Shown: positions 1 through 7,396 of the stretch, piece after piece
How the letters are laid out: each line of letters starts with the position of its first letter
Numbering within the stretch: position 1 is the first letter of the stretch
Origin: Methanofollis sp.
GTDB taxonomy: Archaea > Halobacteriota > Methanomicrobia > Methanomicrobiales > Methanofollaceae
Reading direction: 5' to 3'
Length of the DNA stretch: 17,214 bases
NCBI GenBank assembly: GCA_028696365.1
Contig: JAQVHG010000021.1
Span: 1-17,214, forward strand
Program-made: the position numbers and the translations under genes
The notes under the pieces: model-generated
What the model saw: the letters and a program-made list of their open reading frames with translations, nothing else
What the model was told of the DNA's origin: nothing
Databases searched by the model: none

Positions 1-1
1 C

Positions 2-475
2 TACCTCCAGGCAATCGTCATCACCGGGTTTGGGCTCCTCCTCGGCGTCGAGTTTTTTGTGGGTTTCGGGGCGGTGGAGACGGTGGCGGCCATCGCCGGC
101 ATGCTCGTCTTCGTCGGGGTCTTCGCCCTCGGGTTCCTCTTCCTCTCCTCGGCGATCGCCGTCACGATGGAGACGCCCGAAGGGTTGCAGGCGGTGATCA
201 CTCTTCTTACTCTCCCGATCTTCTTCGCCTCGAACGCTCTGTACCCGACGGCCACCCTGCCCGACGCTCTCAGGGCCCTTGCCGCGGCAAACCCCCTCAC
301 CCACCTCATCACCGGTCTCAGGTACTTCGCCATTGGGCCTGACTTCACCGCCCTCGGCGTCCGTTATGTGACGACGGCCACGGATGTCGCCTTCTCATTG
401 TGCGTCCTCCTCGTCTTTGCCGCTCTCACCTACCTCCTTGCCCGCTGGCGTTTTGCACGCGTCTCGGTGACCTGA
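2..475 (+). CDS. ABC-2 type transporter permease, 3' part
   Basis: The gene enters from the left edge; the frame is open from base 2 and ends at TGA 473-475, giving 157 visible residues. The protein is very hydrophobic, with about four membrane segments visible. It carries the typical C-terminal signature of ABC-2 export permeases (DrrB/NodJ-like): a hydrophobic stretch ending in FFASNALYP, then a short loop and NPLTHLITGLRYF, followed by a last membrane helix and a short basic tail. Such permeases pair with an ATP-binding subunit to export drugs, lipids or polysaccharides; the partner would lie upstream, outside the window. The substrate cannot be read from this fragment. The next gene is convergent and starts its stop codon 11 bp away. 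Confidence 0.85.
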   Translation, partial: YLQAIVITGFGLLLGVEFFVGFGAVETVAAIAGMLVFVGVFALGFLFLSSAIAVTMETPEGLQAVITLLTLPIFFASNALYPTATLPDALRALAAANPLTHLITGLRYFAIGPDFTALGVRYVTTATDVAFSLCVLLVFAALTYLLARWRFARVSVT

Positions 476-486
476 GCGCGGGGGCG

Positions 487-2274
487 TCAGAGACTGATCT
501 CAGGGGGAGGGGGCACTCCGTCGGTCTGCACCGGAGGTGCCGCCGGCGACTCGCCGATGACGACTTCCCCGGTGCGGATGCAGTCGGGAAGAGAGGTCAG
601 GACAACGGAGAGGTCGGATATGGTGGCCAGAGTCTCGTCGAAGCGCACCGTCCGCTCCACCCTCCCGTCCCAGGAGGATTCATGGGCGATGGTGCCGGTA
701 TGGTCGATGCCGTCCTCTTCAGAGACGGCAAAGACGTACGCCCCGTTCCAGGGAGAGGAAGAGACAGGATAATTCTGTCCATGGTCGTACACCGGGAGGA
801 CGAGGACGCCGCGTTTTTCGTCGAAGAAAAAGGCCTTATGGTCGTCAAGGGCCGGAGACTGTGTCGTCATGGTGCCGATGATCGCCGTGTCGAGGACGGT
901 CGGGGCCGAGACATTGCCGACATCGAAGAGGGCGACCTTCAGGCCTCTGGTGACGGTGCCACCCCACTCGTTCACCGAGGTCTCCCGGCCGACGCCGATG
1001 AGGCAGTGGTCGCCGCAGGGGTGGAGGTACTCGGAGTAGCCCGGGATCTTCAGGGCGCCGAGAACGACGGGTTTCGTCCCTGAAAGGTCGATGACAAAGA
1101 GGGGGTCGATCTGTTTGAAGGTGACGAGGTAGAGGCGGTCACCCATGAAACGGGACGCATAGATCTGCTCGCCTGGGGCGATCCCCTCGAGGGCGCCCCG
1201 CACCTCCATCTGGTCGTCGAGGAGATAGACCCCGCTCGTGCTGTTGTTCTGGAAGGCCGTCGTCGCCACCCTCAGGGTGTCGCCGGCCTCGTCCATGGAG
1301 AACTGGTCCTTCACCGTGCCGTTGACCATGCCGGTCGCCGCATAGGCGGCGCCGCGGGGCGTGAGGGCGAAGCGGTGGATGACCGACTCGCCTGTCGGGC
1401 GGTCAGGGTAGGCGAGATAGAGATTTTTTTCCGAGACGTACATCGTCCCTCCCTCCCCGAGGAGGAAGGAGACCGCCGAAGCCTCGCTCCCCCCCGCGAC
1501 CGGGAAGGAGGCGAGGGTGTGGAAGGCGTAATACTGCTGGGGCACCGGCGGGGTGTAAATGGGCGGGCGGACGCCGCCGGCCTCGGGCAGGGGATAGTCC
1601 GGGGCCCTGGGGTATTCCACGGTCATGAGCCAGACCTCGCCATCGATGAGCCGCGCCTCCTCATAACTGCCGGTGATGGTGATGTTCTCGATGAGGTGAG
1701 GATCCTCCCGGTCCTGCACCGACCAGATCTGGGCCGAGGTGACGGTCCTGTGCACCGGGACCGGGGCGACACTCCCCTCGGGGGTGACAAGGTCGTCCTG
1801 CACCTCCTCGGTGAAGACGACGAGGCGGTCGCCTTCCAGGAAGAGGGCCTGCGGCCTCCCGTCCACGGAGGCACGGCCGACGACTGCCGCTTCATCCGCC
1901 GGGACGGCACGGACGATCACCACCTCGCCGTCCCTGAGAAGGTAGAGATACGTGCCGTCGTTCTTGACGATGTCGGCCTCGTCCACTCCGGCGACCTGGA
2001 CGTTTGTCGAGGAGTAGTCGGCCGCCCCGGCGGATTCAGCCGGGGGCGCGGTGGGGGCGAGCGGGGCGTCGGGTGCGGCGCCGGTGGCGTGGTCAGGGGT
2101 CTTGTCGTGCGAGGCATGGGCTTTGAGGAACCTGATCACCTCGTCGTCGGAGGCGAAGGTCTGCAACCCGCTCTCTTCGATCTCTTTCTCGTCGTCGGGA
2201 AGGACGAGCACAAACCCGGAGACGAGGATGATCAGGGCGGCCCCGATGAGGGGCAGGAGGATCCAGCGGTCCAT
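487..2274 (-). CDS. Membrane-anchored beta-propeller domain protein (Beta_propel family)
   Basis: A 595-residue protein. Residues 5-25 form one N-terminal hydrophobic segment (signal anchor), followed by an acidic stretch and an Ala/Pro-rich linker (about 60-85). The rest matches my memory of the archaeal/bacterial Beta_propel family, distantly related to WD40: the opening motif NVQVAGVDEADIVKNDG (91-107), later GYSEYLHPCGDHCLIGVG, DVGNVSAP and SPALDDHKAFFF. The C-terminus is Pro-rich (PPPPEISL). It probably sits outside the cytoplasmic membrane; the function of the family is unknown. The start at 2274 is supported by a TATA-like box about 26 bp upstream, which would give a leaderless message, and no Shine-Dalgarno sequence is seen. 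It follows the methyltransferase gene on the same strand after 58 bp but seems to have its own promoter. Confidence 0.88.
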   Translation of the reverse strand: MDRWILLPLIGAALIILVSGFVLVLPDDEKEIEESGLQTFASDDEVIRFLKAHASHDKTPDHATGAAPDAPLAPTAPPAESAGAADYSSTNVQVAGVDEADIVKNDGTYLYLLRDGEVVIVRAVPADEAAVVGRASVDGRPQALFLEGDRLVVFTEEVQDDLVTPEGSVAPVPVHRTVTSAQIWSVQDREDPHLIENITITGSYEEARLIDGEVWLMTVEYPRAPDYPLPEAGGVRPPIYTPPVPQQYYAFHTLASFPVAGGSEASAVSFLLGEGGTMYVSEKNLYLAYPDRPTGESVIHRFALTPRGAAYAATGMVNGTVKDQFSMDEAGDTLRVATTAFQNNSTSGVYLLDDQMEVRGALEGIAPGEQIYASRFMGDRLYLVTFKQIDPLFVIDLSGTKPVVLGALKIPGYSEYLHPCGDHCLIGVGRETSVNEWGGTVTRGLKVALFDVGNVSAPTVLDTAIIGTMTTQSPALDDHKAFFFDEKRGVLVLPVYDHGQNYPVSSSPWNGAYVFAVSEEDGIDHTGTIAHESSWDGRVERTVRFDETLATISDLSVVLTSLPDCIRTGEVVIGESPAAPPVQTDGVPPPPEISL

Positions 2275-2293
2275 GAACGATCATGGGAGATGC

Positions 2294-2302
2294 AATATAT
2301 AT
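2294..2302 (-). promoter_or_regulatory. TATA box for the beta-propeller gene
   Basis: On the minus strand the sequence ATATATATT lies centred about 24-26 bp before the start codon at 2274. That is the normal archaeal TATA-to-start-site distance, so transcription would begin at or next to the ATG (leaderless). This fits the absence of a ribosome binding site. Position is seen; function is inferred. Confidence 0.5.
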
Positions 2303-2332
2303 CTGGATCGATATCTACGAATTTTTTCGGAG

Positions 2333-3556
2333 TCATTCCGGTTTCCTGAAAAGAACAATCCGGTTCGTGTTCGTCCCTCCCCGGTTGTTCCTGATCCCCC
2401 AGATGTTCGAGGTCTTGGTGAAGGCCTGGGTGTTGACCATCACGCCCTCGGGCATGAACCCGGCCCTCGCCCCGAGCGGGACGACGTGCTCGTCGAGGGC
2501 GACGCTGCCATTGCGCACTTCGCCGACCTCGAAGGCGACCCATCCGCCGGGGCGTGTCACCCTGAAGAGTTCGGCAAAGACCCGGCCCATCGTCTCCTCC
2601 CACCCTTCGACGCTCCTCGCTGTGGTGATCCTCTCGTCGATCGCCTCTGCGTCCAGGCCGTTGAACCAGCACCTGAGCCAGTTGTCCCTGGCATACTGGA
2701 CGATGTCGAGGAAGGGAGGTGAGGTGACGGTGAGGGCGACCGAGCCAGAGGGGATGGCTGGCGTCGAGGTGGCGTCGCCGGTGAGGAAGAGGGCGTCCTC
2801 TCCGGCGCGGCGGAGGGCCGCAAGGTCGTCCTCGTCCAACCGCCCAAGGAGCCGCCTGGACTTTCTGAGGATGAGGGCATGGGTGTCGCGGTATTCAGGC
2901 ACCTGACCGCGTTTCTTGTTGATCCGCCGCTGGCTCTCAGGCGAGACCGCCTGGTTGGGCGGGAGAGTGTAGACCGAGAAGAACCCGCGGGAGTGCCCGG
3001 TGAGCCTGGTGGTCGCCACCATCCTGATCCAGCGGTCGACGGCGTCCTCCTCGTCGCCCCTGCCGGTGAGGTACGCGCTGAGGGCGACCAGTTCCCCCTC
3101 GGTCTCTGGATGATAAAACATCGAGAGGTCGGTCCCGGCACACAGTCCCACTCCCCGCGGGATCTCTTCGAGGCGCGTCTCGACTTCCTCGAGGTCGGGC
3201 GGGGAGAGACGGGGCCGCGCCAGGATCTCGGAGAGGGGGTTTGCATCATTGGCAACGACACGCCGGCCGAGGAGTGCGGCCTCCACCGCCGTCGTCCCTC
3301 GCCCACTGAAAGGATCGTAGACAAGGTCTCCTGGCCTGGTAAACCGGTTGATGAAAAACCGCGGGAGTTGGGGCTTGAAGCATGCTCGGTACGAAACCTC
3401 GTGGATCGACGACGCCTGCCTCTGGCGCGCCGTCCAGAACTCGTTGGCGTACCGCGGGACGGTCGCCCCGCCGCAGGTCACCTCGTCGCGGACGGTCGGC
3501 GTCCCGTCGGCAGCGATGAACGCCTCAAGGTAGTCATCGAGGGGGGTCGGTCGCAT
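2333..3556 (-). CDS. Orphan DNA methyltransferase, probably N4-cytosine or N6-adenine type
   Basis: About 407 residues. SAM-binding motif I is YDPFSGRGTT (about 81-90), followed by the acidic loop NDANPLS (104-110). The catalytic motif is TSPPF (279-283), the SPP(Y/F) form typical of N4-cytosine amino-methyltransferases, then a PGGW turn near 337-340. The order (motif I first, catalytic motif late) differs from the DPPY-first order of the second methyltransferase in this window. Residues 115-270 between them are probably the target recognition part. ATG at 3556 is preferred; an in-frame TTG lies directly before it at 3559, and GGAAGAGAG upstream may serve as ribosome binding site. No restriction endonuclease gene is adjacent, so it appears to be an orphan modification enzyme. 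An RNA methyltransferase related to the Trm-G10 group is the alternative. Confidence 0.8.
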   Translation of the reverse strand: MRPTPLDDYLEAFIAADGTPTVRDEVTCGGATVPRYANEFWTARQRQASSIHEVSYRACFKPQLPRFFINRFTRPGDLVYDPFSGRGTTAVEAALLGRRVVANDANPLSEILARPRLSPPDLEEVETRLEEIPRGVGLCAGTDLSMFYHPETEGELVALSAYLTGRGDEEDAVDRWIRMVATTRLTGHSRGFFSVYTLPPNQAVSPESQRRINKKRGQVPEYRDTHALILRKSRRLLGRLDEDDLAALRRAGEDALFLTGDATSTPAIPSGSVALTVTSPPFLDIVQYARDNWLRCWFNGLDAEAIDERITTARSVEGWEETMGRVFAELFRVTRPGGWVAFEVGEVRNGSVALDEHVVPLGARAGFMPEGVMVNTQAFTKTSNIWGIRNNRGGTNTNRIVLFRKPE

Positions 3557-3775
3557 CAAAGAATATCTCTCTTCCTGAGTACCTGAAGGCTTCGATCAGG
3601 GAGGGCCGGAAAACTTCTTCTCCAGCGAGGGGTTTTCATCCTCTCGAAAAACTCCGCCGGGATCTTCCAGACCATGGACTCAGTTGAAACTCTCGATTCC
3701 GATTCCTCTTCTCATGGCCGTGGTGGTGACAGGAACAGAGCACTTCACCGCCTCCTCTTCACCCTTCGGAATCGG
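3557..3775. other. Intergenic gap between methyltransferase and radical SAM genes
   Basis: This 219-bp gap between two minus-strand genes has no convincing gene. Only one very short minus-strand frame, 3680-3748, has a plausible start: GTG behind GAGGAGG, encoding 22 residues with one Cys. There is no strong oligo-T tract or hairpin that I could defend as a terminator. Confidence 0.4.
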
Positions 3776-4894
3776 TCACGGGATGATCTCGCACCCATTG
3801 TAACGCTCGAACGCGAAGTCGTCGAGGGTCACGACCCCTTCCTGGATCAATTCCCTGATCTCGGGGAGGACCGAGACGACGGCGTCACGGAGGTTTCGGA
3901 CCGTCTCGCAGACCTGACGCCGCCCCTCTGCAGGCCAGGGGTTGAGGACGTTGGAGTACAGGCACCGCCCCCCGCAGAACCCCGCAAGGTCGCAGGTGGT
4001 GCAGGCCCCGCCGACCGGGACCGCGGGCAGGTCCTGCGGCCTGGTCTCCGCCACGTGCCCGAGGTACCACTCCTTCATCCCGACCATGCAGGGACACGGG
4101 ATGATCGTCCCATTGGTCATGACGGTGTAGTTCGCATACCCGCACCCGCACCGCAGGCGGCTCTCCTTGCCCAGGAGGAGGTCTTCGGTCACGCCGAGGA
4201 GAGGATACCACTTCGGGACCACTCCCTCCTCCCTCATCTTCTCCACCCAGTGGGCGACCAGACGGCGGATACCGGGGTTGTACGACCCCTCCGCCCAGCG
4301 CCCGAAGTCACGCGTCGAGTAGTCGCCCCAGAAGTTGGCGTCGATCTGCCAGTGGATGGACGAGAAGGAGTGGTCGGAGTTCTCTGCAAGATGAAGGACC
4401 GCCTCCTCGATATCGGTCTCCTCGGTGACCGTCATCCTGGCGATGAGTTCGCCGGAATATCCGTCGTCCAGAAGGCCGTGGACGTTCTCCATCACCCGCC
4501 GGTAGACCCCGTCCCCGCGGTGGGCGTCGGTGAGGGATTCGGGTCCGTCGATGGAAACGAGGACTGTCGAGAACCGGTTTCTGTACCCCGGTTCCAGCCG
4601 GTCGAGGCGGATCGCGTTGGTCTGGAGCATGAACCGCCCCACCGGGGCATGGTCCATCACCTCCCTGACCAGGTCGAGGCGCATCAGCGGTTCGCCGCCA
4701 TAGAAGGTGAGGACTGCGTCGGGGTCTTCTGCGAGGAACTGGTAGAGGTCGCTGAGGTCGAAGGAGAGTTCGGGCGGGACGTCCTCGTCGAAGGTCACTC
4801 CCTCCCCAAAGGGGTCGCACTCCTCGAAGTCTTTGGCACGGCAGTACGAGCAGCAGAGATTGCAGGCGTCGGTGAGGATGAGGTGGTAATACAT
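3776..4894 (-). CDS. Radical SAM/SPASM protein, putative peptide-modifying enzyme
   Basis: 372 residues from the chosen ATG at 4894. The radical SAM cluster motif CX3CX2C is at residues 11, 15 and 18, directly after MYYHLILTD, and GGEP follows at 66-69. The C-terminal third carries a SPASM domain: C249, C251, C267, C269, then CX2CX5CX3C at C298/C301/C307/C311 and C329, enough for auxiliary iron-sulfur clusters. From memory it resembles the methanogen family typified by Mhun_1560 (TIGR04083/TIGR04084) and anaerobic sulfatase maturases. SPASM enzymes of this layout usually modify a peptide or protein side chain. The frame stays open upstream to a TTG at 4993, but those extra 33 residues are low-complexity and overlap an inverted repeat, so ATG 4894 is preferred because family members begin near MxYHLILTD. 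No Cys-rich substrate peptide is visible nearby. Confidence 0.86.
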   Translation of the reverse strand: MYYHLILTDACNLCCSYCRAKDFEECDPFGEGVTFDEDVPPELSFDLSDLYQFLAEDPDAVLTFYGGEPLMRLDLVREVMDHAPVGRFMLQTNAIRLDRLEPGYRNRFSTVLVSIDGPESLTDAHRGDGVYRRVMENVHGLLDDGYSGELIARMTVTEETDIEEAVLHLAENSDHSFSSIHWQIDANFWGDYSTRDFGRWAEGSYNPGIRRLVAHWVEKMREEGVVPKWYPLLGVTEDLLLGKESRLRCGCGYANYTVMTNGTIIPCPCMVGMKEWYLGHVAETRPQDLPAVPVGGACTTCDLAGFCGGRCLYSNVLNPWPAEGRRQVCETVRNLRDAVVSVLPEIRELIQEGVVTLDDFAFERYNGCEIIP

Positions 4895-4926
4895 CTGCGC
4901 CCTACAGGTTTGCCGCAGTTCCCGAT

Positions 4927-4973
4927 AAATCCCTCCGAGTGAACCCGAGGGGCCGTCCGCCCCGGAGGGATTT
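4927..4973. promoter_or_regulatory. Perfect 11-bp inverted repeat in the leader of the radical SAM gene
   Basis: AAATCCCTCCG (4927-4937) is repeated exactly in inverse as CGGAGGGATTT (4963-4973) with a 25-nt loop. The loop contains a second nested pair, GGGGC (4949-4953) and GCCCC (4959-4963). It lies 33-79 bp upstream of the preferred radical SAM start and within the divergent region shared with ablA. It could be a 5' leader hairpin of the minus-strand transcript or a protein operator. If translation really began at TTG 4993 the repeat would be inside the coding region. Confidence 0.5.
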
Positions 4974-5023
4974 GCGGGAGAGGTAATTTCCAAAAAACCA
5001 TTCTATAAAAAAATATGCCCGAC

Positions 5024-5032
5024 ATTATATCT
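5024..5032 (+). promoter_or_regulatory. Putative TATA box of the abl operon
   Basis: TTATATCTA lies centred about 41 bp upstream of the preferred ablA start at 5069, predicting a transcription start near 5054 and a leader of about 15 nt that includes GGAG. A second AT-rich tract, CTATAAAAAAATA (5004-5016), may instead serve the divergent radical SAM gene. Assignment of the two boxes is inference. Confidence 0.4.
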
Positions 5033-5068
5033 ATCATATGGAATATAGCTCGGGCACGGAGCGCATAT

Positions 5069-6382
5069 ATGACCGCCGACACGACGACAGCACATGAGAT
5101 CGCCATGCGAATCGATGCCGATACGGCCGTTGCCAGGTGGAAAGACTGGCGCTGGCAGGTCAGTCATTCGGTCAGGGAGATCAAGACCTTTGAACGAGCC
5201 CTCGGGATCACCTTCCCGCCCGAGGAACGATCTGAACTGGAGCGGACCGTCGAGCGGTTCCCACTCTGCGTCACCCCTTATTACCTCTCTCTCATCGACC
5301 CTGAAGACTTCAGAAACGATCCTGTCTTTATGCAGTGTTTCCCTTCGGTGAGGGAACTGGAGGTAGAGGACTACGACCTCACAGACCCCCTGGCCGAGGA
5401 CGTCGACATGACAGCGCCATGCATCACCCACCGCTACCCGGACCGGGTGCTCTTCCTGGTCTCAAATGTCTGTGCGATGTACTGTCGACACTGCACGAGG
5501 AAACGGAAAGTCGGCGATCTCGACTCGGTCCCGGCTAGGAAGGAGGTCGAGGCCGGGCTTGGCTATATCAGAGATCACCCCGAGGTGCGCGACGTCCTCC
5601 TCTCGGGCGGCGACCCTCTCATGCTCCCTGACGAGACCCTCGACTGGATCCTCACCGAACTCGACGCCATCGAGCATGTGGAGGTGGTGCGGATCGGCAC
5701 CCGCGTGCCGGTCGTCCTCCCGTACCGGGTCACTCCCGACCTCGCTCAGATGCTTGCCCGCCACCACCCCCTCTGGATCAACACCCACTTCAACCATCCT
5801 AAGGAATTCACCCCGTCCTCAGAGGCAGCACTCGGCAGACTTGCCGACGCTGGCATCCCCCTCGGCAACCAGACCGTCCTCCTCGCCAATGTCAACGACT
5901 GCCCCAGGCTCCAGCGTGCCCTTGCGCACAAACTGGTCAGGAACCGGGTCCGCCCGTACTATCTCTACCAGTGCGACCTCTCTGAGGGGCTCTCGCATTT
6001 CAGGACCTCGGTCGCAAAGGGGATCGAGATCATCGAGAACCTGGTCGGGCACACGAGCGGGTTTGCGGTTCCCACCTATGTGGTCGACGCACCAGGCGGT
6101 GGAGGCAAGATCCCGCTGATGCCGACGTACGTCCTCTCCTGGGCCGACAACAAGGTGGTGCTGCGCAACTACGAGGGGGTGATCACCACCTACCAGGAGC
6201 CAAAAGACTACCGCTCGGTCTACTGCGACGGGAACTGCGTGGAGTGTAGCCTCCAACTCAAGGAAGAGAGTGCTGAAGAACCAGGTCCGGTCGGGATCGC
6301 CAAGATCCTCTCCGACCTCGACGAGGCCTCGACACTGGTCCCTGAGCACACCGAGCGGATGGAGCGGCGCATCGATGCCTGA
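5069..6382 (+). CDS. ablA: Lysine 2,3-aminomutase (acetyl-beta-lysine pathway)
   Basis: 437 residues. A radical SAM and PLP enzyme that converts L-lysine to L-beta-lysine in the cytoplasm, the first step to the compatible solute N-epsilon-acetyl-beta-lysine. The cluster motif CX3CX2C is at C135/C139/C142, LLSGGDPLM at 177-185 and the PLP lysine is in GGGGKIPLMP (K347). Two Asp residues match the substrate-binding Asps of the clostridial enzyme (D303 in QCDLSEG, D340 in VVDAPGG). The C-terminal YCDGNCVEC (385-393) resembles the zinc-binding Cys group. ATG 5069 is chosen because GGAG stands 7 nt before it; ATG 5015 would add 18 residues with no ribosome binding site and would sit on a TATA box. 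It overlaps ablB by 8 bp, so the two are one operon. Confidence 0.95.
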   Translation: MTADTTTAHEIAMRIDADTAVARWKDWRWQVSHSVREIKTFERALGITFPPEERSELERTVERFPLCVTPYYLSLIDPEDFRNDPVFMQCFPSVRELEVEDYDLTDPLAEDVDMTAPCITHRYPDRVLFLVSNVCAMYCRHCTRKRKVGDLDSVPARKEVEAGLGYIRDHPEVRDVLLSGGDPLMLPDETLDWILTELDAIEHVEVVRIGTRVPVVLPYRVTPDLAQMLARHHPLWINTHFNHPKEFTPSSEAALGRLADAGIPLGNQTVLLANVNDCPRLQRALAHKLVRNRVRPYYLYQCDLSEGLSHFRTSVAKGIEIIENLVGHTSGFAVPTYVVDAPGGGGKIPLMPTYVLSWADNKVVLRNYEGVITTYQEPKDYRSVYCDGNCVECSLQLKEESAEEPGPVGIAKILSDLDEASTLVPEHTERMERRIDA

Positions 6383-7202
6383 TGCGGTGGTGACCATCGG
6401 CGGATCGAGGGTCCAGCATGGCCCGGTCAACAACCGGGTCTATCTGCTCAGTCTCGATCCTGCCGACGGTGACGTGATGCCTGGCCGACTCCTGGACCTT
6501 GCACGGGAACGTGGCTACACCAAGGTCTTCTGCCGTGTCCAGGCAAGCGCTCTGGAGGTGTTTCTCAGGGCGGGGTACCAAGTGGAGGGGCGGGTACCAG
6601 GGCTCTTTGGTGGTGTGGAAGATGGATATTTTCTTGGGTATTTTCTCGATCCAGAACGGGCCAGGAGCGACGTGACGGCCCCGGTGCTCTCCGGTACCGG
6701 GTCAGGACATCCCGACCGCCCTCTCCCAGAGAGTTTTGAGATGAGGGAGGCGAGTACGGAGGACGCGTCTGCCCTGGCTGCCCTCTATGCACAGACTTTT
6801 GCGACCTACCCCTTCCCAATCGACGACCCTGCGTATATCAGATCAGCGATGAGGGATTCGGTCAGGTTCTTCGTCGTCGAGCACGAGGGACAGGTGGTCG
6901 GGGCCTCCTCTGCCGAGATGGACCTCACAGGAAAAAACGTGGAGATGACTGACTTCGCGGTCAGTCGGTCCTGTCGCGGACTCGGGCTCTCGGTGCACCT
7001 CCTGCATCTGATGGAAGCCTCGATGCGGCGGGCCGGGATGATCGTCGCCTATACTATTGCACGGGCAGAGTGGCCCCCGGTCACCCGCCTCTTTGCAGGG
7101 GCCGGGTATCGATATGGCGGTACCCTCGTCAACAACACCCAGATCTGTGGGCGGTGCGAGTCGATGTATCTCTGGTACCGTCGGTTGGACCAGGCCGCAT
7201 AA
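6375..7202 (+). CDS. ablB: Beta-lysine N-acetyltransferase
   Basis: 275 residues. Transfers an acetyl group from acetyl-CoA to the epsilon-amino group of beta-lysine, giving N-epsilon-acetyl-beta-lysine, an osmolyte of salt-stressed methanogens. The C-terminal half is a GNAT fold: the acetyl-CoA loop is VSRSCRGLGLS (about 196-206), and the segment IARAEWPPVTRLF and GYRYGGTLVNN (228-254) is typical of the AblB family. The N-terminal 110 residues are the family-specific region, joined by a Gly/Pro-rich linker. The start at 6375 lies inside the last codons of ablA (8-bp overlap), with GGAG 10 nt upstream, so translation is probably coupled. Identity rests mainly on the pairing with ablA plus the GNAT motif. 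Confidence 0.93.
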   Translation: MPDAVVTIGGSRVQHGPVNNRVYLLSLDPADGDVMPGRLLDLARERGYTKVFCRVQASALEVFLRAGYQVEGRVPGLFGGVEDGYFLGYFLDPERARSDVTAPVLSGTGSGHPDRPLPESFEMREASTEDASALAALYAQTFATYPFPIDDPAYIRSAMRDSVRFFVVEHEGQVVGASSAEMDLTGKNVEMTDFAVSRSCRGLGLSVHLLHLMEASMRRAGMIVAYTIARAEWPPVTRLFAGAGYRYGGTLVNNTQICGRCESMYLWYRRLDQAA

Positions 7203-7204
7203 GG

Positions 7205-7212
7205 CATATATG
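7205..7212 (+). promoter_or_regulatory. TATA box for the rubredoxin-exonuclease unit
   Basis: CATATATG lies just after the ablB stop, centred 26 bp before ATG 7235. That spacing predicts a leaderless transcript starting at the rubredoxin gene, separating it from the abl operon. Read-through from ablB is also possible since no oligo-T terminator is seen between them. Confidence 0.45.
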
Positions 7213-7234
7213 ATGGTATTGCTATTGGGGGGGT

Positions 7235-7396
7235 ATGCAGATGTATAAGTGCACGAAGTGCGGCTATCTCTATAACCCCAAGACCGGGGACTATACTCAG
7301 GGCATCGCCCCGAACACCCCCTTCGAGGATCTGCCTGAGAACTGGGTCTGTCCCAGGTGCAACGCCCCCAAGAGTGCCTTCGAGCCCGTCGATTAG
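7235..7396 (+). CDS. Rubredoxin
   Basis: 53 residues. A one-iron electron carrier with four Cys ligands: the N-terminal YKCTKCGYLY and C-terminal WVCPRCNAPKSAFEPVD knuckles, each CX2C, plus the conserved GD, GI, P and FEDLP-W signature between them. Length and spacing are normal for the family. Two in-frame ATGs compete: 7235 fits a leaderless start from the TATA box, while 7241 has GGGGGGG about 7 nt upstream and would give MYKCTKCGY. In anaerobes rubredoxin passes electrons to oxygen- or superoxide-reducing enzymes and flavoproteins. Its TAG is followed at once by the ATG of the next gene, so the two are certainly co-transcribed. Confidence 0.95.
   Translation: MQMYKCTKCGYLYNPKTGDYTQGIAPNTPFEDLPENWVCPRCNAPKSAFEPVD

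Noticed and set aside
1375..2349. 324-residue plus-strand frame opposite the beta-propeller gene
   Set aside because: Antisense of a motif-bearing gene, biased composition, no start signals.
3680..3748. 22-residue frame as a real peptide substrate gene
   Set aside because: Start spacing to GAGGAGG is only about 2 nt, there is one Cys and no conservation can be tested here; kept only as a remark under the radical SAM finding.
3674..4942. 422-residue plus-strand frame opposite the radical SAM gene
   Set aside because: It is the antisense of a gene with clear radical SAM and SPASM motifs; its product is Asp/Arg/Pro/Val-rich with no domain, a common artefact in high-G+C DNA.
4895..4993. Extended radical SAM start at TTG 4993
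   Set aside because: The extension is low-complexity Ser/Gly/Pro, carries an inverted repeat and lies before the conserved family start; it cannot be fully excluded.
5015..5068. Longer N-terminus of lysine 2,3-aminomutase from ATG 5015
   Set aside because: The extra residues overlap likely TATA boxes and lack a ribosome binding site, whereas ATG 5069 has GGAG at good distance.
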